From NCBI GenBank assembly GCA_046302815.1, contig JBKCHO010000086.1, positions 1 to 25,533 of the forward strand: DNA of 25,533 nucleotides, given 5' to 3'. The position numbers and the translations under genes are program-made. The DNA is from JALRAP01 sp046302815. GTDB lineage: Bacteria; Bacteroidota; Bacteroidia; AKYH767-A; OLB10. Below, in pieces: positions 6,840-14,516 of this stretch. The notes below the pieces were generated by a model. That model was given only the letters and a program-made list of their open reading frames with translations. It had not been told where the DNA came from and made no database searches. Position 1 is the first letter of the stretch. Each line of letters begins with the position of its first letter.

Positions 6840-8009
6840 ATGGATCAAAAAATGAAAATCGGAATTGCTGGAGCCGGAGCTATGGGTACCGGTATTGCAC
6901 AGGTAGCAGCCATGGCAGGTCATCAAGTGGTTGTGTTTGATCCTTTTGAAAAGTCATTGAAGCGTTCCGCGACCAATCTTGACAACGACTTCAAAAAACT
7001 TGTAGACAAGGGAAAGTTGGAATCATCATCAGCAAATACTATTCGGGAGCGCATTACTCATGTTTCCGATATACAGGCCTTGTCACAATGTGGTTTGGTG
7101 ATTGAGGCTGCCGTTGAATTGCTGGAGGTCAAGAAAAAACTTTTTACCGATTTGGAATCTATTGTGGATGTCCATTGCATTTTAGCAACCAATACATCTT
7201 CGTTATCCGTTATTTCCATCGCCGCATCTTGCCAACATCGTGGGCGAGTCATCGGAATTCATTTCTTCAACCCTGCTGCTATTATGCCTTTGGTGGAGAT
7301 CATTCCTGCCTTCACAACGGAAGATTCAGTTTTCCACAGTGCCAAGTCAATTGTTGATTCATGGGGAAAGGTAACTGTAAAAGCAAAAGATACCCCCGGA
7401 TTTATAGTCAATCGGATTGCCCGACCATTTTACGGCGAGGCTATTAAAATGTATGAAGAGGGAATTGCCTCGTTTGCCGATATCGATCATGCCATGAGGA
7501 CAATCGGCGGCTTCCGAATGGGACCGTTTGAATTGATGGATCTGATTGGCAACGACATCAATTTCAGCGTAACGGAAACGGTTTGGAAACAGATGTTCTA
7601 TGACCCTCGCTATCGACCATCCATAACTCAACAACGACTTTTTGAAGCCGGTTTGTTTGGCAGGAAATCGGGTAGAGGGTATTTTGATTATTCAGAAGGT
7701 GCAATAAGTCCCCAGCCCACATCCGACGAACGGAAACTGAAATATATATTCAATCGAATCCTTTGTATGCTCATCAATGAAGCTGCAGACGCCCTCTACA
7801 TGGGCATAGCCAATAGGGACGACATTGAAACCGCTATGACCAAAGGAGTCAATTATCCAAAAGGACTCTTGATGTGGGCTGATGAAATAGGTATCAAACA
7901 GGTTTGTGATACAATCAATAATCTGTACAACGATTACCACGACGATCGCTATCGACCATCCTTGCTTCTCAAGAAAATGGCTGCCGAGAATAGCCGCTTC
8001 TTTAATTGA
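6840..8009 (+). CDS. paaH: PaaH, 3-hydroxyadipyl-CoA dehydrogenase
   Basis: 389 aa NAD-dependent 3-hydroxyacyl-CoA dehydrogenase. The N-terminal Rossmann domain has GIAGAGAMGTGIAQVA (8-23). Catalytic-region residues His141 in HFFNP and Glu153 in LVEIIP are present, followed by DTPGFIVNRIARPFY and the C-terminal 3HCDH dimerisation domain (FELMDLIGNDINF and a second partial repeat after ~290). In the pathway it oxidises 3-hydroxyadipyl-CoA to 3-oxoadipyl-CoA. It is shorter than the ~475-aa E. coli PaaH. It ends the first paa block, and its stop is 2 nt from the end of the convergent minus-strand 64-aa gene, with no terminator between. Confidence 0.92.
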   Translation: MDQKMKIGIAGAGAMGTGIAQVAAMAGHQVVVFDPFEKSLKRSATNLDNDFKKLVDKGKLESSSANTIRERITHVSDIQALSQCGLVIEAAVELLEVKKKLFTDLESIVDVHCILATNTSSLSVISIAASCQHRGRVIGIHFFNPAAIMPLVEIIPAFTTEDSVFHSAKSIVDSWGKVTVKAKDTPGFIVNRIARPFYGEAIKMYEEGIASFADIDHAMRTIGGFRMGPFELMDLIGNDINFSVTETVWKQMFYDPRYRPSITQQRLFEAGLFGRKSGRGYFDYSEGAISPQPTSDERKLKYIFNRILCMLINEAADALYMGIANRDDIETAMTKGVNYPKGLLMWADEIGIKQVCDTINNLYNDYHDDRYRPSLLLKKMAAENSRFFN

Positions 8010-8011
8010 TT

Positions 8012-8206
8012 TTACTTGTTGTTTTCATTTTGAAGCCTATGCAAACGATGTGTTTGCTCATCCAGCTTTGAAATCAGGTCGAGCTCTCTTTTCGTCAAAG
8101 CCCGATCATCTGTTTCATATTCGTTCCGCTCCGGTTTGCTGATATATTTCCTGATCAGAAGGAAAGTGGCTAATTGTTGGCTGATTTTCTTTTTGTCTTG
8201 TTCCAT
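8012..8206 (-). CDS. small conserved-looking protein of unknown function
   Basis: 64 aa, highly charged, with no membrane segment. Residues ~1-25 (MEQDKKKISQQLATFLLIRKYIS) and ~38-64 (LTKRELDLISKLDEQTHRLHRLQNEN) both look helical, the second with a coiled-coil-like pattern. The frame extends upstream into the kinase gene, but the ATG at 8206 lies 34 nt after the kinase stop and gives a compact product. It is the last gene of the minus-strand kinase unit and may be cotranscribed with it. I do not recognise the family; a regulator or partner of the kinases is a guess. Confidence 0.55.
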   Translation of the reverse strand: MEQDKKKISQQLATFLLIRKYISKPERNEYETDDRALTKRELDLISKLDEQTHRLHRLQNENNK

Positions 8207-8240
8207 GGCTTGGTTTTGATATGAATGGTTTGATGGGGGC

Positions 8241-9971
8241 TTATTTATTTGATGCTGTAAACTGTGTTCTAACGAACACTTCCTCGTCTTTGGGCCAAGT
8301 GAAGTGGAAGGTTGTTCCAAAACCTGGGTTCGACTCAACCCAAACGCGTGCTGTTTGCTCATCAATTATTTTTTTAACAATGGCCAATCCGACTCCTGTA
8401 CTTTCAAACTCATCTCTTGAGTTTATGGTTTGAAAGATTTGGAAGATCTTGTCATGGAATCTTGGATCAATTCCAGGGCCATTATCGGTAATGCTGAATC
8501 GGTGGCAGTCGCCCTGATCGCTATATCCGATTGTGACTTGTTTATTTGACTTATCGTTGAACTTGATGGCATTACCAATGATGTTCATGAACACCTGTTG
8601 TATTTTGGTTCGATCGGCGTGGATGTTGGGTAGCTTATCGGCTATGGTCACCTTGCAAGATCCATCATTCACCATGCTTACAACCTCCTGTATGATCATA
8701 TTCAAGTCTTGTTCTTCAACCTGGCTGTTCTTTTTGGCTACTTTGGAATAGTCAAGAATGCCGTTGATCAGCGACTCCATTCGAACAACGCGCTCTTTGA
8801 TCAGGTTGAAATTTTTTCGAACATCCTCTGGCAACATATGACCTGCATCTTCTTCAATCCATCCAGTCAAATTCCCTATGGCTCTCAATGGCGCTTTCAA
8901 ATCATGTGAAACCACATAAGCGAACTTGTCGAGCTCTTTGTTGGTTTTTTCTAGATTCATCAGGTAGTTTGATATCCTCATCTCAGCTATTTTCCTTTCG
9001 GTGATATCGTTTTCGATAAAGATATATCTGATTGTTTCCTCGTCTTGAATACGAGTAATGTTCTCTTGCACCCAAACAGGTTTTCCATCCTTGCGGTATT
9101 TCACGGTTTCCGCATGGAAATTCTTATCTGGGAAGTCGAGGCGGTTGATGGTGAGGGTTGCTTCACTTACATTGTCGGTGCGCATAAAAAGTTCGCCATT
9201 GGTTTTACCAATAACCTCTTGTGATTCGTAACCGGTTAAACGGTTGAAACCATCATTTACCCATTCGATATGTCCTTTCTCATCGGTAATGATAACCGAA
9301 TTGTTGGTACCGCTGGCCACCATCGAAAGCTCTTTCAGTTCTTCGTTTTTCCGAGTCAATATTTTTCTTGAAGATTCGATTTTCCGAATCACTGCATTTT
9401 TCGATCGGGAAAGATAATAGGTCAACAAGGTCATGATCACCATGCTGGTTACCGCGGTAGTGAGATAATAGGTGTCTTTTGAGGCCTCTGCAAGATTCCA
9501 TGTAACCATGCCCAGCTCGGGTGCGATGTCGGTCAAGTAATAGAACAAACCGATGTTTGCTAAAGACATGGTAATGGCAATTTTCCCTCCTGCAGCCTCC
9601 ATCACCACATAGGCATATAAAACAATCGCCCCTAGGTAATACATGTTGGGAGTACGGATTCCTCCATTTTGATACGACAAACCATGCACCAGCAATATCA
9701 ATGAGATGATGGAAATAGCGTATGCGGTTTTCGTTTGGCGGTGAAATTGTAGTCCTACCAAATTGATAAGTAAGGTTAATGCAGTTGAAGTATATGCCAA
9801 CGAAGTCAAATCGCTCTGCGTATTTGTTTTCATTGCAAGCATTCCGGTAACGGCTGCACCCACCAATGACACGGCAAGAAACAAAGTGTAGCGCTGTCGT
9901 TGTAGGATGTCGTTCCGGTTGGTAACCGGTGCGGTCATGAATTCAGGCAAGGTGTTATCTGTCGTTGTCAT
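8241..9971 (-). CDS. membrane PAS-containing sensor histidine kinase (copy 1)
   Basis: 576 aa. Layout: cytoplasmic N-terminus, about six membrane helices (~28-190), short coiled linker, PAS/PAC domain (~212-328, NNSVIITDEKGHIEWVNDGFNRLTGY), then a linker helix. HisKA follows with phospho-acceptor His356 in SHDLKAPL, then HATPase_c with N box around N467, DNGPGIDP (496-503) and STGVGLAIVKK (~524-534). No receiver domain, so the phosphoryl group must go to a separate regulator. It is a close paralogue of the adjacent kinase, sharing the whole architecture and motifs such as ELDxFAYVVSHDLKAPL, and starts 2 nt after the stop of that gene. The signal is unknown; the paa surroundings make an aromatic or redox cue possible but unproven. 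Confidence 0.93.
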   Translation of the reverse strand: MTTTDNTLPEFMTAPVTNRNDILQRQRYTLFLAVSLVGAAVTGMLAMKTNTQSDLTSLAYTSTALTLLINLVGLQFHRQTKTAYAISIISLILLVHGLSYQNGGIRTPNMYYLGAIVLYAYVVMEAAGGKIAITMSLANIGLFYYLTDIAPELGMVTWNLAEASKDTYYLTTAVTSMVIMTLLTYYLSRSKNAVIRKIESSRKILTRKNEELKELSMVASGTNNSVIITDEKGHIEWVNDGFNRLTGYESQEVIGKTNGELFMRTDNVSEATLTINRLDFPDKNFHAETVKYRKDGKPVWVQENITRIQDEETIRYIFIENDITERKIAEMRISNYLMNLEKTNKELDKFAYVVSHDLKAPLRAIGNLTGWIEEDAGHMLPEDVRKNFNLIKERVVRMESLINGILDYSKVAKKNSQVEEQDLNMIIQEVVSMVNDGSCKVTIADKLPNIHADRTKIQQVFMNIIGNAIKFNDKSNKQVTIGYSDQGDCHRFSITDNGPGIDPRFHDKIFQIFQTINSRDEFESTGVGLAIVKKIIDEQTARVWVESNPGFGTTFHFTWPKDEEVFVRTQFTASNK

Positions 9972-9973
9972 GG

Positions 9974-11734
9974 TTACCTCGTTGCTACATCATTGAATAA
10001 TTGCTCTTGCTCCTTCTTGCTTTCCTTTGGCCAGGTGAAACGGAAATCGGATCCGGTTCCAGGCATTGATTCAACCCAAATATTTCCACCTTCCTCTTCT
10101 ACTATTTTTTTTACGATGGCCAAACCAACTCCCGTGCTCTCTACGGTATCTCGCGGGTTCAAGGTTTGGAAGATTACGAATATTTTCTCATGGAACCTGG
10201 GGTCTATGCCCGGTCCGTTGTCTCGGATACTGATAGTCCAAGTATCTGTTTGCTCTGTTGCGGAAATGGAAATATTGATTTCCATTTTATCGTTGTATTT
10301 GATGGCGTTGCCAATCAGATTTGCAAAAATCTGCTGGAACTTGATTTTATCTCCGTATAATGTAGGTAGTTTACCATGTATTCCGATTGAGCAATTCGGC
10401 GGAGGAGAACAGAAGTCGATGACCTCATAAATGTAGTCGTTCAAATCGACCGTGGTTCTTTCTCCTGTATCATGATTGGCTCTTGCGAACTCCAATAATC
10501 CGTTTATCAGATCCTCCATTCGGGTGACACGGCTTTTAATGATGTTGAAGTTCGATTTGGTATCGTCAGAGAATTTGCCATCCATATCCTCCTCAATCCA
10601 CTCTGTCAAATTTGATATGGCATGTAATGGAGCCTTGAGGTCATGCGAAACCACATAGGCGAATTCATCAAGCTCTTTATTGGTTATTTCCAATTCGTGC
10701 AGATAATTGCGGATCTTCAGTTCGGCGATTTTGCGTTCGTTGATATCCTGTTGCAAAGTGACATAGGCACTTACCTCGCCTTGGTCATCCAAAATGGCGG
10801 AAACAGCTAGATGTGTCCAGTATTTGGTTCCATCCTTCCTTAGCTGTTCAAGTTCGCAAGAACAATTCGATTTGTTGCGCATGCGGTAACGCATGGTCTG
10901 TACATCGTCTTTGTCTGCCACATTACCGAATAGAAAATCTTCTGGAAGCTTTCCAATGGCTTCCGCTTCTGTGAAACCTGTTTGCTGGGTAAACGCCTCG
11001 TTAACATAAGTAATTCGGAAGTTTCGGTCGGAGATAATGACGGCGTTATCGGTTTTACTTGCCACCAGTGACAACTTTTTCAATTCCCGGTTTTTTTCTT
11101 CCAAGACTTTCTCCGACTCTCGCAGATTTTCAATGATTACATTTTTGGAGCTTCCAAGGTTGTTGCTCAACGCAGCGATGGCAATCACGGCAAGGCTACT
11201 GGATACAAGAAAATCCTGATTCAGATCGGACGGGATGGCGGCCAGTACATTCTGAACCATGGTGGAATCACCGCTTATGGAGTAGAAGAATACTTGGTTG
11301 ACAACAGACAATCCCAACATCACCCAACCATAATTTTTTCCCAACATAATTACGGTTGCAATAATCATGAAGAGATAATAGAAGTTTCCAGCGTTGCGAA
11401 TACCTCCATAGTAATAGTTGAACAAGTGCACACAGGCAAAAGCCGTCATCAAACAGATGGTGTATGCAATTCGCAGTTTACCATGTTTTTGAAGCGCTAA
11501 GTAGTTTGCAAGGAAAATGACGGCAAACGATTGAAGTCCAACCGAGAGAATCTGGTTATCCAATCCGAATGTTAGTGCGTGGAATGATTCCGCAACACAT
11601 AGAAGAAAGCAAGTTGCAGAGAAGGTCAGAAACAGCTTATAACGCTGTTTTTCAAGGAGATTCTGTGGGTCGATACGGTTGATGATCTCCCATTTGAACC
11701 TGCCTCTAAGCCAGGCTTTTAGTGAATATAGCAT
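9974..11734 (-). CDS. membrane PAS-containing sensor histidine kinase (copy 2)
   Basis: 586 aa, first gene of the minus-strand unit. Same plan as copy 1: membrane region (~33-190) with a shared YYYGGIRNAG-type loop, PAS/PAC (~222-335, DNAVIISDRNFRITYVNEAF), HisKA with His365 in SHDLKAPLHAISNLTEWIEED, and HATPase_c with NLIGNAIKYND, DNGPGIDPRFHEKIF and STGVGLAIVKKIVEEEGG. Tandem duplication best explains the pair. The response regulator lies divergently across a 157-nt intergenic region. In the mRNA a small hairpin (GCCGT, 4-nt loop, ACGGC) sits one base before the start codon and could limit initiation. Confidence 0.93.
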   Translation of the reverse strand: MLYSLKAWLRGRFKWEIINRIDPQNLLEKQRYKLFLTFSATCFLLCVAESFHALTFGLDNQILSVGLQSFAVIFLANYLALQKHGKLRIAYTICLMTAFACVHLFNYYYGGIRNAGNFYYLFMIIATVIMLGKNYGWVMLGLSVVNQVFFYSISGDSTMVQNVLAAIPSDLNQDFLVSSSLAVIAIAALSNNLGSSKNVIIENLRESEKVLEEKNRELKKLSLVASKTDNAVIISDRNFRITYVNEAFTQQTGFTEAEAIGKLPEDFLFGNVADKDDVQTMRYRMRNKSNCSCELEQLRKDGTKYWTHLAVSAILDDQGEVSAYVTLQQDINERKIAELKIRNYLHELEITNKELDEFAYVVSHDLKAPLHAISNLTEWIEEDMDGKFSDDTKSNFNIIKSRVTRMEDLINGLLEFARANHDTGERTTVDLNDYIYEVIDFCSPPPNCSIGIHGKLPTLYGDKIKFQQIFANLIGNAIKYNDKMEINISISATEQTDTWTISIRDNGPGIDPRFHEKIFVIFQTLNPRDTVESTGVGLAIVKKIVEEEGGNIWVESMPGTGSDFRFTWPKESKKEQEQLFNDVATR

Positions 11735-11891
11735 GGCCGTTTCTACGGCACTCTATGGCTCTGGTTTCAGTCTTGTGATGATTTTTCATGCGGGAATGGC
11801 TTCTAACATTTGATTGTCAGCAACTTAATTCCAGTAAATTACCGTTGCCTAAAAATCAGTATACCTTTACTAATAAGAATACATAATTCAT

Positions 11892-12314
11892 TTGGCTGCA
11901 ATTACCATATTACATATCGAGGATGACGAAGTAGATGCCATGGTTGTGCAACGGGCACTCAAGAAGACCGGCTACGACTACCAGTTGTTTCAAGCCAGGA
12001 ATGGATTGGAGGCGTTGGATATGCTTCGTGGAACCAACGGGCGTGACAAAATCGCTGTTAGACCAAATGTCATTTTGCTCGATTTGAACATGCCTCAGAT
12101 GAACGGTCATGAGTTTCTTGCTGAGCTTCGCGCAGATGCAGAATTGGGGATGATACCTGTTTACATTCTTTCCACATCATCCGATGAAAATGATCGTATT
12201 CAGGCGTATCGCAAAAATGTGGCAGGATATATTTTAAAACCCGTGAACTTGGAGAGTTATACAGAAGCCATCCATGTGCTTTTCAAATACTGGAATCTGA
12301 TCCAGCTGCCATAA
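11892..12314 (+). CDS. single-domain CheY-like response regulator
   Basis: 140 aa receiver domain with no output domain. Acidic pocket E10 D11 D12, phospho-acceptor Asp64 in LLDLNMPQMNG, switch Ser94/Thr95 in YILSTSSDEND, and Lys116 in ILKPVNL. It resembles Rcp1-type regulators that pair with phytochrome-like or PAS kinases lacking their own receiver. The start is a TTG: no in-frame ATG exists between the upstream stop at 11874 and the domain, and TTG at 11892 gives the usual N-terminal length. It lies divergently from the two kinases and converges with the PLP enzyme. A role as phosphoryl acceptor for either kinase is inferred from position. Confidence 0.9.
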   Translation: MAAITILHIEDDEVDAMVVQRALKKTGYDYQLFQARNGLEALDMLRGTNGRDKIAVRPNVILLDLNMPQMNGHEFLAELRADAELGMIPVYILSTSSDENDRIQAYRKNVAGYILKPVNLESYTEAIHVLFKYWNLIQLP

Positions 12315-12342
12315 AAAAAAGAATCCGCCCATTGGACGGATT
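12313..12342 (-). terminator. Rho-independent terminator of the PLP-enzyme gene
   Basis: On the minus strand a 10-bp stem (GAATCCGTCC/GGGCGGATTC with one U-G wobble) closes a 3-nt loop and runs into eight Ts. On the plus strand the wobble becomes a C-A mismatch and no T-run follows, so it serves the minus-strand gene. It lies in the 48-nt convergent gap. Confidence 0.85.
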
Positions 12343-12362
12343 CCTCTACCGGTCAGCTTAAG

Positions 12363-13667
12363 TTACTTGCCCGCCAAGACCCGTTGACTCATGGGGGAGG
12401 TCTTACGGAAGGCATGGTAGATGTCTTCGAGTGTTAGGCCGTTTTCAGCCAGCGCCAATGGAAGTTCTTTCGCAATGTTGGTGATCAATCCACGCAAATC
12501 GTCGAAAGTGTGGTTGCGGCTGATGGGGAGCCGCAATCCTGCCTGGTTAATAGCCACACTCGGAAAAACAGATAAATTGAATAGGTATCCTTTGTTCAGC
12601 ATGCGCTTCACCATGCTGAATGCCACCGCGGGCTTGGATACACCTATGAAGAAGATGGGGGTTTCATTCTCCCACATCAGTGGAAGGTCGAAGTCGTTAC
12701 AAAGTTTATTGACATACTCGATACGATCACGAAGCTGTTGCTGCATGACTTTTATTTCGGGCGACAAATGGATTTTCGCCGACTCGATACATGCTCCCAG
12801 CATCGGGGGTTGAATGGGTCCAGAAAAGATGAATGGCTTACTAAGGTTGCGGCAGTACTCGTGTGTTTTCTCATCAGGAAACACGGTAACTCCACCTGCA
12901 GCGCCAAAGGCTTTATTCAAAGAGGTAACCAATATCATTTTGGGGTGGAAATAGGGTACCGCGCCCATCACATAACCTGTGCCGTTTGGTCCGGTCCAAC
13001 TCATACCATGGGTGTCATCAATATAAAGGTGGAATTGTTCGTATTTATCCAGTAATTGATAGATCTCATCCATTGGTGCCGTATCACCGAACATGGAGTA
13101 TACACCATCTGCCATGTACCAAATCTTCTTATAGGTCTTACTCAATTCGATTATGCGTTCTTCCAGATGATCCATGCGGTTATGACGAATCACTTCTGTT
13201 TTCACACTGCGCGCCTTTAATAACTGTACGGCAGTTTGAACGCTGTCGTGTACCTGTGTGTCCAATATAACGGCATCCTCATCCTTGACCAGGATTGGAA
13301 TGTTGGAAACATGGGAAAGCGTCACATTAGCCAGTAACATGGCAGGTTGTCCGAACATGCGGCGCAGAAGCTCTTCCATTTCGGTATAAAGCTTCACATT
13401 TACATAAACGCGAGTGGATGCGAATGCGGTTCCGTATTTGCGCACAGCATCAATTACACCCTCCTTCAGGCGCTCCTCCATTTCGATACCCATGTATCCA
13501 CAGGTTCCAAAATTGATGATCTCGCGTCCATTGATGGTGATGTGTCGACCATCCATGATTTCGTTTTCACCTTGAAGGTGGATGATGCCCAACTCTTTTG
13601 AGGCGATTACATTCTGGTTAGTGGCATCCAGAATCTGCTCATGCTTGGTTTTTCCGTCTTGTACCAT
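12363..13667 (-). CDS. alpha-oxoamine synthase family PLP enzyme
   Basis: 434 aa fold-type I PLP enzyme of the KBL/BioF/serine palmitoyltransferase family, which condenses an amino acid with an acyl-CoA (or, for KBL, acts in threonine breakdown). Visible residues: His140 in VHDSV (PLP stacking), Asp217 and His220 in YIDDTHG, and the PLP lysine Lys252 in TSLNKAFGAAGG. The FxxxGYMGIE opening and STRVYVN are also family-like. DDTHGMSWTGPNGTGY is longer and different from the usual DEAHSxG, suggesting a divergent clade; substrate unassigned. The frame runs to a TTG at 13745, but ATG 13667 gives the family-like N-terminus. It is divergent from paaI and has its own promoter and terminator. Confidence 0.82.
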   Translation of the reverse strand: MVQDGKTKHEQILDATNQNVIASKELGIIHLQGENEIMDGRHITINGREIINFGTCGYMGIEMEERLKEGVIDAVRKYGTAFASTRVYVNVKLYTEMEELLRRMFGQPAMLLANVTLSHVSNIPILVKDEDAVILDTQVHDSVQTAVQLLKARSVKTEVIRHNRMDHLEERIIELSKTYKKIWYMADGVYSMFGDTAPMDEIYQLLDKYEQFHLYIDDTHGMSWTGPNGTGYVMGAVPYFHPKMILVTSLNKAFGAAGGVTVFPDEKTHEYCRNLSKPFIFSGPIQPPMLGACIESAKIHLSPEIKVMQQQLRDRIEYVNKLCNDFDLPLMWENETPIFFIGVSKPAVAFSMVKRMLNKGYLFNLSVFPSVAINQAGLRLPISRNHTFDDLRGLITNIAKELPLALAENGLTLEDIYHAFRKTSPMSQRVLAGK

Positions 13668-13783
13668 TTGGTTGTCGTATTGGTTTTGGTTTAATGCTGT
13701 TAGAGAAAACGGCAAAACCGATATTGCAGAAAGGCAATACGACAAATAAGAAAAAAGTGATCAACAAGGATGTTCCAGATATC

Positions 13784-13830
13784 CGGTGTTCGGGGCGGCA
13801 GCGGGGGGAGATGCCTTTCGGGAACGGGTC
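13784..13830. other. GC-rich segment in the divergent intergenic region
   Basis: 47 nt with about 72% G+C inside otherwise AT-leaning intergenic sequence between the PLP enzyme and paaI. It contains G-runs (GGGGCGG, GCGGGGGG) and a CTTTCGGGAACGGG segment. If the promoter at 13830-13859 is used, this is the start of the PLP enzyme's ~155-nt leader. No convincing long stem was found by eye. Confidence 0.5.
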
Positions 13831-13859
13831 AAAATTATACATATTTTTACAAAAACAAA
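13830..13859 (-). promoter_or_regulatory. candidate promoter of the PLP-enzyme gene
   Basis: On the minus strand TTTG (13859-13856), 18 nt of spacer, then TAATTTTG (13837-13830): both elements and the spacing match the Bacteroidota -33/-7 promoter. Transcription would start near 13823 and give a leader of about 155 nt. Confidence 0.6.
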
Positions 13860-13873
13860 CTTATTAACAAAAA

Positions 13874-14293
13874 ATGTTAGCAACCCGGATTGTCAGCCAG
13901 ATGATGGAAAATGACCGCTTTAGTCAGTGGTTAGGTATTGAAATACAAGAGGTTAAGGAAGGTTATTGTCGCCTTTTCATGGTGGTTCGTGAGGATATGG
14001 TCAATGGCTTCGGAATTGCCCATGGAGGGATATCTTTCTCGTTGGCCGACAGTGCTTTAGCCTTCGCTTCGAACTCCCGAAATAAAAAAAGTTTGGTGCT
14101 CGATGCTTCCATGTCATTTACTGCACCTGTTAATAACGGCGATCAGCTGATTGCAGAGGCCATTGAGTCCAATGTGACCCGTTCAACGGGGATTTACCAC
14201 ATTACCGTAACCAACCAAAATGGCAAAAAGGTGGCCTTCTTCAAGGGTATTGTATTCCGCAAGGATGAACCCTGGTTTAGTGAGGCGGAATGA
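13874..14293 (+). CDS. paaI: PaaI, hydroxyphenylacetyl-CoA thioesterase
   Basis: 139 aa hotdog-fold thioesterase. Family features: FSQWLGIEIQEVKEGYCRLFM, MVNGFGIAHGGISFSLADSALAFASNS with Asn44, His50-Gly-Gly and catalytic Asp59, and STGIYHITVTNQNGKKVAFFKG. PaaI hydrolyses CoA esters of hydroxylated phenylacetates or toxic pathway intermediates and so rescues CoA. First gene of the second paa block. Start at ATG 13874, preceded by an A/T-rich region without an SD sequence; no clear -7 element was found on the plus strand. Confidence 0.92.
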   Translation: MLATRIVSQMMENDRFSQWLGIEIQEVKEGYCRLFMVVREDMVNGFGIAHGGISFSLADSALAFASNSRNKKSLVLDASMSFTAPVNNGDQLIAEAIESNVTRSTGIYHITVTNQNGKKVAFFKGIVFRKDEPWFSEAE

Positions 14294-14330
14294 TGCCTAT
14301 CTTCGCTTACCTTATTAATCATGGCCTTAA

Positions 14331-14513
14331 ATGGACCTGGTCTTCGATATCTGTGTCAATATCATGATTTGGATGAGCCATTTGCTTGGAATCACTTACA
14401 AGCAGCTCAATGTCATCCTTTTTGTGATCCTGCATCCGATCATCACCTTGGTTCTGTATTTCCTCTATCGCAAATACAAAAGGCTGTATCAAAGTATCCA
14501 ATCCAAGAATTAA
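14331..14513 (+). CDS. small membrane protein between paaI and paaJ
   Basis: 60 aa. Two hydrophobic stretches (about residues 3-20 and 27-45) are followed by a basic tail (YRKYKRLYQSIQSKN), which by the positive-inside rule would be cytoplasmic. It starts 37 nt after paaI and ends 3 nt before the paaJ ATG, so it fits the operon tightly. No enzyme motif. Overlapping frames give only implausible products. I do not recognise the family; the function (for example anchoring pathway enzymes or transport support) is open. Confidence 0.65.
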   Translation: MDLVFDICVNIMIWMSHLLGITYKQLNVILFVILHPIITLVLYFLYRKYKRLYQSIQSKN

Positions 14514-14516
14514 CAG

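Noticed and set aside
11845..11869. TTG...TACCTTTA as a promoter for the response regulator
   Set aside because: The -7 element differs from TAnnTTTG at the last base and the spacing is only 14 nt; too weak to list.
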